The position numbers and the translations under genes are program-made. 5,877 bases of DNA from an uncultured Oligoflexia bacterium (GTDB taxonomy: Bacteria > Bdellovibrionota > Bacteriovoracia > Bacteriovoracales > Bacteriovoracaceae): assembly GCA_950060715.1 (NCBI GenBank), contig CATLVA010000112.1:1-5877 (forward strand), in the 5' to 3' direction. The notes under the pieces were generated by a model. It had not been told where the DNA came from. It saw nothing but the letters and a program-made list of their open reading frames with translations, and did no database searches. The number at the start of each line of letters is the position of its first letter. Position 1 is the stretch's first letter. Below are positions 1-5,007 of this stretch, piece after piece.

Positions 1-156
1 TCAAAAAGACGTAAGAGTAACTTTGTTGAATTAAAAGAAATTTTAAGAATTGAAGATGAGAAAGCAATAAATATTTCTGGCTGTGAGGGGTTCGAAATTC
101 CTATTAAAGAGCAGGAAGATGAGAACCCCATTCAAAGATTTAAGTGGAATAAGTAA
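1..156 (+). CDS. 3' end of an unrecognised protein gene (partial)
   Basis: Frame 1 is open from the left edge to a TAA at 154-156 and encodes the last 51 residues of a protein whose start lies outside the window. The fragment is charged and rich in Lys and Glu, opens with a basic stretch (SKRRKS), holds one Cys in a short hydrophobic patch (NISGCEGFEIPI), and ends in an acidic stretch followed by IQRFKWNK. I do not recognise a family. The absence of a membrane segment and the charged tail suggest a soluble protein, but that is inference. Its stop codon directly abuts the stop codon of the minus-strand gene at 157, so the two genes converge with no spacer and no intrinsic terminator between them. 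The codons are AT-rich like those of the neighbours, which supports real coding despite the short length. Confidence 0.6.
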   Translation, partial: SKRRKSNFVELKEILRIEDEKAINISGCEGFEIPIKEQEDENPIQRFKWNK

Positions 157-492
157 TTAGATCTTTTGACAAGTCACTGGATAGGTCATTTCATGACCCT
201 GTCTTGTTTTAATATTAATGTAGTCATTAAATTCGTTAAAAGCACTCATATTATCGATATTAAGCGTGTGCTTATCTCCATTTACATAGAAAATCTTTTG
301 TAAACCATCTCCTTTAAACTTAGACCTTTGGACCATCGTTTCAGCAGGAAACCTACCATCTAATTTAAGCTTATTATCTTTAAGTTTTAATGTGATATTC
401 TTTCTAGGTGTACTACATTCGAGTTCAAGAGCTTTTGCACTCATTGACATAAGACCTAATGTTAAAACGATTAATAATAGTGATGTTTTCAT
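157..492 (-). CDS. small exported protein of unknown function with one Cys near each end
   Basis: The gene encodes 111 residues from the chosen start. The N-terminus is a typical Sec signal peptide: MKTS, then a Leu-rich core (about residues 5-17), then SAKA, with likely cleavage after Ala21. The mature part, about 90 residues, alternates polar and hydrophobic residues (for example NITLKLKDNKLKLDG), as expected of beta strands. It has only two cysteines, Cys26 and Cys108, one at each end, which could form a disulfide closing a small beta domain in the periplasm or outside the cell. There is no lipobox. ATG codons lie at 498 and 492. The purine-rich AAGGGGG touches the first but sits about 6 nt before the second, so I start at 492 and drop two residues. 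I know no family, so the function is unknown. The gene appears monocistronic and converges on the partial gene at its left. Confidence 0.75.
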   Translation of the reverse strand: MKTSLLLIVLTLGLMSMSAKALELECSTPRKNITLKLKDNKLKLDGRFPAETMVQRSKFKGDGLQKIFYVNGDKHTLNIDNMSAFNEFNDYINIKTRQGHEMTYPVTCQKI

Positions 493-512
493 AATCATCC
501 CCCTTCAGGGAT
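493..512 (-). promoter_or_regulatory. ribosome binding site of the small exported protein, inside a possible hairpin
   Basis: Read on the minus strand, AAGGGGG is followed by ATGATT and then the ATG at 492. It is one base away from the ideal AAGGAGG and is about 6 nt from that ATG, which decides the start. The same bases can fold: ATCCC (508-512) pairs with GGGAT (497-501) around a 6-nt loop, which buries much of the Shine-Dalgarno in a 5-bp stem. The pairing is short, so structural control is only a possibility. Confidence 0.5.
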
Positions 513-585
513 ATATAGAGCAATAGAGATGCCAATAATGTAAGTTCTAACCTCCTGAAAATGTGACTGATGGTCAATGTACTGT

Positions 586-600
586 TTGAAATATATTCAA
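586..600. repeat. short inverted repeat TTGAA-N5-TTCAA
   Basis: Perfect 5-bp arms are separated by ATATA in the gap between the two minus-strand genes, about 95 nt before the start of the small exported protein gene. It has the form of an operator for a dimeric regulator. In AT-rich DNA a repeat this short can arise by chance. No regulator gene is present in the window. Confidence 0.2.
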
Positions 601-606
601 TCGGCC

Positions 607-621
607 GTCTAGAATTTAGAC
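607..621. repeat. short inverted repeat GTCTA-N5-TAGAC after the DUF5522 gene
   Basis: Perfect 5-bp arms, extendable by a G-T pair, begin 17 nt downstream of the DUF5522 stop codon on the minus strand. It could be a weak 3' hairpin of that transcript. No T-run follows it on the minus strand (GGCCGATTGA follows), so I do not call it an intrinsic terminator. Confidence 0.2.
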
Positions 622-637
622 ATATTTGGACTTGTGC

Positions 638-886
638 TTATTCTTCTTTATTAAATTCGGCATATTTTTGCAGGAGATCATCTGCGTCATACTTTTCTTC
701 AGTGTATGAACTTTGAATTAGCTCAGTGGGAAGTTCAGGATCGATTGATTGACCAAAGCCGTAAGGGCAGTGTCGACATCCACTCTTACAACAAAACTTT
801 CTTTTTTTTAGATAAATTGCTGTGAAAACCATGTTTCCATCGTCATCGAGATAAAAGTCTTCTGGTTCAAGTTTAAAGTCGTTCAT
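638..886 (-). CDS. DUF5522-type small protein with a CCx3CxxC cluster
   Basis: The gene encodes 82 residues. The N-terminal half, with YLDDDGNMVFTAIYLKKRKFC running into the cysteine-rich CRHCPYG, matches the pattern I know as the DUF5522 family, recognised from memory. The four cysteines are Cys32, Cys33, Cys37 and Cys40, with a nearby His39, and could bind zinc or an iron-sulfur cluster; the family has no established role that I can state. The C-terminal half is acidic and probably helical (YDADDLLQKYAEFNKEE). No signal peptide or membrane segment is seen, so it is probably cytoplasmic. An in-frame TAA at 893-895 lies three codons before the ATG at 886, and the next Met is inside the conserved motif, so this start is nearly forced. 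No Shine-Dalgarno is seen before it. An intrinsic terminator on the same strand lies just upstream (909-940), so transcription of this gene needs either read-through or a start in the last 20 or so bases. Confidence 0.85.
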   Translation of the reverse strand: MNDFKLEPEDFYLDDDGNMVFTAIYLKKRKFCCKSGCRHCPYGFGQSIDPELPTELIQSSYTEEKYDADDLLQKYAEFNKEE

Positions 887-908
887 ATAAGTTTACGCAA
901 AGCTAAGC

Positions 909-940
909 AAAAAAAAATAGGCCCTCCATTCAAAGGGCCT
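909..940 (-). terminator. intrinsic terminator facing the DUF5522 gene
   Basis: On the minus strand AGGCCCT (934-940) pairs perfectly with AGGGCCT (919-925) around an 8-nt loop. One A and then nine T follow (909-917). On the + strand the hairpin is preceded by A's and has no T-run after it, so it works only on minus-strand RNA. It ends 22 nt before the DUF5522 start codon, and no recognisable minus-strand gene lies upstream of it. It therefore ends either a small RNA or a leader of the DUF5522 gene. Confidence 0.8.
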
Positions 941-952
941 CATTGTGTGTGA

Positions 953-980
953 AAATTTCTACATCCTAAGAAATTTAGGA
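953..980. repeat. overlapping inverted repeats able to form mutually exclusive hairpins
   Basis: AAATTTC (953-959) and GAAATTT (970-976) form a 7-bp stem with a 10-nt loop. TCCTAA (964-969) and TTAGGA (975-980) form a 6-bp stem with a 5-nt loop. The stems share bases, so only one can exist at a time. On the + strand the second is followed by GCC and five T, which makes it a poor terminator in that direction. All stems are AT-rich and weak. Confidence 0.3.
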
Positions 981-1051
981 GCCTTTTTATCACCTATTAT
1001 TTGTGTTTTGCAAGTAACTTTCTTTTGGATGGGTGCATCATTGGGATTATG

Positions 1052-1080
1052 TTGCAAGCTGAGGGAGTTTAAATTACTAT
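1052..1080 (+). promoter_or_regulatory. predicted sigma70-type promoter of fadD
   Basis: TTGCAA (1052-1057, four of six bases of TTGACA) is separated by exactly 17 nt from TACTAT (1075-1080, four of six of TATAAT with the key first two bases and final T). RNA would start near 1087 and give a leader of about 32 nt before fadD. The heptamer TTGCAAG, which overlaps the -35, also occurs at 1008-1014, 44 nt upstream, and could be a repeated regulator site. A possible minus-strand promoter overlaps the same bases. Confidence 0.4.
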
Positions 1081-1105
1081 TAATAGGTTACAAAATTTTA
1101 TTTAA

Positions 1106-1112
1106 GGCGGAG
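1106..1112 (+). promoter_or_regulatory. ribosome binding site that fixes the fadD start
   Basis: GGCGGAG lies 6 nt before the ATG at 1119. It selects that codon over the upstream in-frame GTG at 945, which has no such site. Confidence 0.6.
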
Positions 1113-1118
1113 AAATTT

Positions 1119-2798
1119 ATGGAAAAACCATGGTTTAATCACTACCAGGACGGAGTGCCTAAAGAAATTGACCCAAATACTTATAATTCAATTCCTGAAC
1201 TATTAGAGGAGTCATTTAAGAAGTTTGCAGATAAACCTGCCTTCCATTGTATGGGTAAGACCTTGAATTACTCAGATATGGATTTACTGTCTAAAAAGTT
1301 CGCATCTTACTTACAAAATAATCTAGGTCTTAAAAAAGGTGACCGAGTCGCTATTATGAGTCCAAATATTCTTCAATACCCAGTGGCTCTTTTTGGTATT
1401 CTTAGAGCGGGAATGGTTTGTGTAAACGTGAATCCTCTTTACACTGCTCGTGAACTTGAACATCAGCTAAAAGACTCAGGGTCAGAAACAATAATTATCT
1501 TTGAAAACTCTGCAAGTGTTTTAGAAGAGGTTATTGCAAATACTCCAGTCAAGAATGTTCTCGTTACTCAAATTGGGGACATGCTTAAGTTTCCAAAGTC
1601 ACTTATTGTTAACTTTGTAATCAAGCATGTGAAAAAAATGGTACCAAGTTGGAACATTAAAGGTGCGACTCCATTTTTAAAAGCACTTGATGAGGGTGAT
1701 GAATCTAAATATCAAAAAGTTGAAATCGATAATGAAGAGACAGCTTTTTTACAGTACACAGGTGGAACAACTGGAGTTTCAAAGGGTGCTGAGCTGACTC
1801 ATAAAAATATTGTTTCAAATCTTGTTCAGGCGAGATCGTGGATTTCTCCACTTATTGAAGAAGGGAAGGAAATTATTATTACCCCACTACCTCTCTATCA
1901 TATCTTCTCGCTCACAGCGAATTGCTTCACATTTTCTACAATTGGAGCTTTAAATGTTCTTATCACAAACCCAAGAGATATTCCTGGTTTTGTAAAAGAA
2001 CTTAAGAAGTGGGACTTTACTGCATTTACAGGTGTTAACACACTTTTTAACGGGCTACTAAATAATCCAGATTTTAAAGACTGTGGCTTTGATTCTTTAA
2101 AGCTAACTCTCGGAGGAGGGATGGCCGTTCAAAAAGCGGTTGCTGAAAAGTGGAAGCAAGTAACAAAGACACCTTTAATTGAAGCTTATGGATTAACTGA
2201 AACTTCTCCAGCTGCATGTATTAATCCAATGGACCTAACTGATTATAACGGAAGTATTGGACTTCCAATTTCATCAACAGATGTTTGTATTAAAGATGAT
2301 GATGAAAATACACTTTCTGCAGGTGAGATTGGAGAGATTTGTATTAAAGGTCCTCAGGTTATGAGAGGTTATTGGGGAAGACCTGAAGAGACAAAGAAGG
2401 TTATGACAGCCGATGGTTATTTTAAGACTGGTGATATTGGTCTTATGGATGAGCAAGGATTCTTTAAGATCGTTGACCGTAAAAAAGATATGATTCTTGT
2501 TTCGGGGTTTAATGTTTATCCTAATGAAGTTGAAGATGCAGTTGTAACTCACCCAGGTGTTTTAGAAGCAGCGGCGATTGGAATCCCTAATGAAAAATCA
2601 GGTGAAGTGGTAAAACTCTTTATTGTAAAAAAAGACAAAGCACTTACTGAAGATAAGGTTATTGAGCATTGCCGTTCTGTTCTGACTGGATATAAAGTTC
2701 CAAAGATTGTTGAGTTTAGAGACGAACTTCCTAAATCAAATGTTGGAAAAATCCTTAGAAAAGACCTTCGAAATGAAGAACTGGCCAAAACTAAATAA
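1119..2798 (+). CDS. fadD: long-chain-fatty-acid--CoA ligase (acyl-CoA synthetase)
   Basis: The product joins a long-chain fatty acid to coenzyme A through an acyl-adenylate, with ATP giving AMP and pyrophosphate. This is the entry step to beta-oxidation and to reuse of exogenous fatty acids, acting at the inner face of the membrane. It has 559 residues, against about 561 for E. coli FadD, and lines up end to end from memory. Visible are the ATP/AMP P-loop YTGGTTGVSKG (213-223), LPLYHIF (257-263), EAYGLTETSP (355-364), the fatty-acyl-CoA signature region DGYFKTGD through VDRKK (432-456), GYKVPK (524-529), and NVGKILR (541-547) with the adenylation Lys544. I start at the ATG at 1119 because it follows a GGCGGAG ribosome binding site at 6 nt and begins MEKPWFNHY, matching the FadD N-terminus. 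The reading frame stays open upstream to a GTG at 945, but that stretch has no FadD counterpart. The gene is monocistronic, with a predicted promoter at 1052-1080 and a strong terminator behind it. Its close likeness to gammaproteobacterial FadD is notable. Confidence 0.95.
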   Translation: MEKPWFNHYQDGVPKEIDPNTYNSIPELLEESFKKFADKPAFHCMGKTLNYSDMDLLSKKFASYLQNNLGLKKGDRVAIMSPNILQYPVALFGILRAGMVCVNVNPLYTARELEHQLKDSGSETIIIFENSASVLEEVIANTPVKNVLVTQIGDMLKFPKSLIVNFVIKHVKKMVPSWNIKGATPFLKALDEGDESKYQKVEIDNEETAFLQYTGGTTGVSKGAELTHKNIVSNLVQARSWISPLIEEGKEIIITPLPLYHIFSLTANCFTFSTIGALNVLITNPRDIPGFVKELKKWDFTAFTGVNTLFNGLLNNPDFKDCGFDSLKLTLGGGMAVQKAVAEKWKQVTKTPLIEAYGLTETSPAACINPMDLTDYNGSIGLPISSTDVCIKDDDENTLSAGEIGEICIKGPQVMRGYWGRPEETKKVMTADGYFKTGDIGLMDEQGFFKIVDRKKDMILVSGFNVYPNEVEDAVVTHPGVLEAAAIGIPNEKSGEVVKLFIVKKDKALTEDKVIEHCRSVLTGYKVPKIVEFRDELPKSNVGKILRKDLRNEELAKTK

Positions 2799-2807
2799 AG
2801 CCAATGT

Positions 2808-2835
2808 AGCCCCCTTTTAAAGGGGGCTTTTTTTT
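2808..2835 (+). terminator. intrinsic terminator of fadD
   Basis: AGCCCCCT (2808-2815) pairs perfectly with AGGGGGCT (2821-2828) around a 5-nt loop, and the T-run reaches eight T (2828-2835). It begins 9 nt after the fadD stop codon. The opposite strand lacks a T-run, so it ends + strand RNA only and separates fadD from the next gene. Confidence 0.93.
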
Positions 2836-2867
2836 GCCATATTTTATTTTTTAACCCCTTGAAATCT

Positions 2868-2904
2868 TATAAATCTAGCATTGAATCCCATAAGGATTTA
2901 TAAT
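2868..2904 (+). promoter_or_regulatory. predicted promoter(s) of the large exported protein gene
   Basis: A perfect TATAAT (2899-2904) would start RNA at or next to the ATG at 2911, so the mRNA would be leaderless. Its -35 region is poor. A second -10-like TATAAA (2868-2873) would start RNA near 2880 and include an AAGGA (2892-2896), but that lies 14 nt from the ATG, which is far for a ribosome binding site. Which of the two is used cannot be settled by eye. Confidence 0.4.
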
Positions 2905-2910
2905 ACTTAT

Positions 2911-5007
2911 ATGAATTTTATATACCTCATTTTTCTAGGTCTAAGCTTTCAAGCTCTAGCACAAGAAGTCCCATCATCCAAAGAAGTCGAAACCTATCTA
3001 GAAGCGATAAACGATAAAAAAATTGAAGAACAATTGCTGGCGACGGATAAGTTTTCGAATTGTAAAGAAATCTCAAATAAAGATGGTTTGTCTCGAGAAG
3101 ACAAAATTTCAGAATTTGAAAAATGCATGAAAAATGAACTAAATGGAAGTACTGGTGAGCTGAAATATACCGATGAAGAAATCGAACAACTAGCTAAAAC
3201 CCTAGATATGAGATCCTTTAATAAAGAAGCTTCTAAGACAGCTACTTCAATTAAAGAGTACTTAACTCTAAGGCTTCGTAAAGCTCTGTTTGGTGTAGAG
3301 GATCTTGAGAAGTCTAACTTCAAAGATCGAAATTTTGTCAATCACGATGTTTTTTATGATCTCTATGCTGAACAAATAGGAAAGAATACTCTCTTGGAAG
3401 TTTCAAGGTATTGTTTGGAGAATTTTGCAATAGCTAAATCGACGAATTTGTATTGGGCAAAAAAGGTTGAGGTCACAGACAAAAACGGTAAAACAAGTGA
3501 GCAGTTAAAAGTGCAGGTGGTTCCTCGTTTTGCTCTTGAAAAATCAGATCCAACACTCGGTGATGGAGTAGAGACTTACACGGATAATATTGCAAGCCTC
3601 CAAAATTTAAAAGAAAAATATGATAACTTAAGTAGTTCATCAAATCCGCCTTTGTTATCTTTTCCAGAACTTGTCCAAAGTAGCAATCAAAAGCCTATTG
3701 AAACAGTTGTCTGCAATCTTAAATCAGAACAAGAGTGTAACAAATTGTATTCAGATCAAGACAGATCAAATCAAGAATTCAAAACACTAGCACAAATAGA
3801 AGCTCTCAAAAATGCTGAGTATAACTTGGCACAAATTGTGGGGGGAGGCGATCCAAGGTTATTATTAGAAGCTAATTATATGTTCTGTGCAAGTTCAGTC
3901 ATTAAAAATATGTGCGAGATTTATAAATGCAATAATGTTTATAAGGGGGAGCTGGCAGAAGACTGTGATAAAAATTATGGAATAAAATCTCCTCCTCAGA
4001 ATCCATCAGACACAGGTAAGCAAGCTTGTGCTGTCTTGCAAAGGCTGACTGATTACAGGAGCGCTCTAAAGGTCACCAAAGATATTATTGCTGAAAATAG
4101 ACAAATGGGGTCTAGTAGAACTGGCTTCAAACTTGGGGATGTTTATAAGGGAAAATATGAGTCACGAGGCAAGGATACTGTTGACCGACTGACTTCGATA
4201 AGTTCGCAGGAATTAACTAATAAAGTTTCAGATATAAATGACTCTGAAACTTATGCAGAAGAGTTAAAAAAGACTTGTCTTGATGAGAACGGTGTACTCG
4301 TTCCCGGAGCAATAGAAAAGAATAAAGATTGCGAATTATTAGCATCAAAGCTTAATGATGAGAAGTTTCAAAATATTCAAGAAAAAGAAATTTCAGTTAC
4401 AGAACTGCAAAAAGAAAGACTGTTAAAACTGGGAGAAGATGCTTCGCTAGAAGACTTAATGACGTTTTTAAAAGAAAACGGAATGAGTGAGTATATAATT
4501 CAAGAAAAAGACGGTACTTATTCAGGTAAATTCGCTGAAATGGCTAAGGCTGGTGAAACTAAAAAGATTATTGATGCGGTTATTGCTGAAATTGAGACCC
4601 GTAAAAAGACTACTATTGAAGGTATTAAAGAACGTTTTTATAGCCAGACTAAAATTAAAGCCCAGCCTGAAAACGCTGAAGAAAATACTAAATTCGAAAA
4701 TTTGGCGGCTGAAGAAGCTCTTGCTGATATTGAGACTCATAAAAGGCGCGTAAAAGCATTATTTGAATATTCAAATATTGTGTCCTCTTATCTTTCTCTT
4801 GAAGATGAGCAAGGGCAAAAAATAGGAGAGAATTCAACAGTTAGAGAAGTTGAGTTAGCAAACCAAGATACGGATACAATTAGCAAGTATTTTACAGACA
4901 GTAGCGGAGGATCATCAGCTGGCTCTTCTGCGAGCAATATTGATTATCTACAAGCAATTGATGCAGTTATTGGAATTGATAAAGTAAAAGATGAGACGAA
5001 GCCTTAA
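2911..5007 (+). CDS. large exported 12-cysteine protein of unknown function
   Basis: The gene encodes 698 residues from the ATG at 2911. The N-terminus is a signal peptide: MNFIYLIFLGLSFQ, then ALA, with cleavage probably before Gln19. It lacks the usual positive charge near the start. Opening instead at the in-frame TTG at 2881 would add ten residues including an Arg, but that codon has no ribosome binding site, so the start is uncertain. The mature part, about 680 residues, is hydrophilic, rich in Lys and Glu and probably mostly helical, with coiled-coil-like stretches around 490-640. It holds 12 cysteines (51, 72, 168, 268, 276, 326, 335, 340, 352, 373, 456, 474), an even number suited to disulfides. 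Five cluster at 326-373. A Ser/Gly linker (664-675) is followed by a short hydrophobic helix-like tail. No transmembrane segment, lipobox, enzyme motif or known domain is seen. It probably acts in the periplasm, at the surface or outside the cell. Its stop overlaps that of the convergent oxidoreductase gene. Confidence 0.85.
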   Translation: MNFIYLIFLGLSFQALAQEVPSSKEVETYLEAINDKKIEEQLLATDKFSNCKEISNKDGLSREDKISEFEKCMKNELNGSTGELKYTDEEIEQLAKTLDMRSFNKEASKTATSIKEYLTLRLRKALFGVEDLEKSNFKDRNFVNHDVFYDLYAEQIGKNTLLEVSRYCLENFAIAKSTNLYWAKKVEVTDKNGKTSEQLKVQVVPRFALEKSDPTLGDGVETYTDNIASLQNLKEKYDNLSSSSNPPLLSFPELVQSSNQKPIETVVCNLKSEQECNKLYSDQDRSNQEFKTLAQIEALKNAEYNLAQIVGGGDPRLLLEANYMFCASSVIKNMCEIYKCNNVYKGELAEDCDKNYGIKSPPQNPSDTGKQACAVLQRLTDYRSALKVTKDIIAENRQMGSSRTGFKLGDVYKGKYESRGKDTVDRLTSISSQELTNKVSDINDSETYAEELKKTCLDENGVLVPGAIEKNKDCELLASKLNDEKFQNIQEKEISVTELQKERLLKLGEDASLEDLMTFLKENGMSEYIIQEKDGTYSGKFAEMAKAGETKKIIDAVIAEIETRKKTTIEGIKERFYSQTKIKAQPENAEENTKFENLAAEEALADIETHKRRVKALFEYSNIVSSYLSLEDEQGQKIGENSTVREVELANQDTDTISKYFTDSSGGSSAGSSASNIDYLQAIDAVIGIDKVKDETKP

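Larger units (their letters stand above)
909..1039 (-). ncRNA. candidate small RNA or attenuator leader between DUF5522 and fadD
   Basis: This is a tentative call. On the minus strand a possible promoter, TTTAAA (1068-1073), 16 nt, then CATAAT (1046-1051, five of six consensus bases), would start RNA near 1039. The clear terminator ends it at about 909, giving about 130 nt. Inside are overlapping inverted repeats at 953-980 that can form alternative hairpins. The only minus-strand reading frame seen is a 14-codon stretch starting with two ATGs near 1034-1039 and lacking a Shine-Dalgarno. No tRNA T-loop signature and no riboswitch class I recognise is present. The terminator is convincing; the promoter and the RNA itself are inference. 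Confidence 0.25.

Noticed and set aside
549..577. A minus-strand promoter using TTGACC (572-577) for the small exported protein.
   Set aside because: The -35-like hexamer is good, but nothing like a -10 lies 16-18 nt downstream. A separate TATATA near 511-517 lacks a -35.
964..986. A + strand terminator formed by TCCTAA/TTAGGA and the following T's.
   Set aside because: The stem is weak and AT-rich, the T-run is only five and is offset by GCC, and no + strand gene ends upstream of it.
998..1039. A minus-strand peptide of 14 codons (MMHPSKRKLLAKHK).
   Set aside because: It is very short and has no Shine-Dalgarno. Its only interest is that it lies in the candidate leader upstream of the terminator.
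945..1118. A 58-residue hydrophobic N-terminal extension of FadD from a GTG at 945.
   Set aside because: FadD begins at the Met encoded at 1119, which has a good ribosome binding site. The extension has no site of its own, no FadD counterpart, and covers the predicted promoter.
2274..2788. Two minus-strand open frames inside fadD.
   Set aside because: They lie opposite a highly conserved enzyme gene and have low-complexity composition and no ribosome binding sites, so they are shadows.
2994..3341. A minus-strand open frame within the 12-Cys protein gene.
   Set aside because: It is Ser/Leu/Phe-rich, as expected from the complement of Lys/Glu-rich AT-rich coding sequence. No start signals are seen.
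4522..4753. Overlapping short open frames on both strands within the 12-Cys protein gene.
   Set aside because: The + frame is a Lys/Leu-rich frame-shifted reading and the minus frame is a complement artefact. Neither has a ribosome binding site or a domain.
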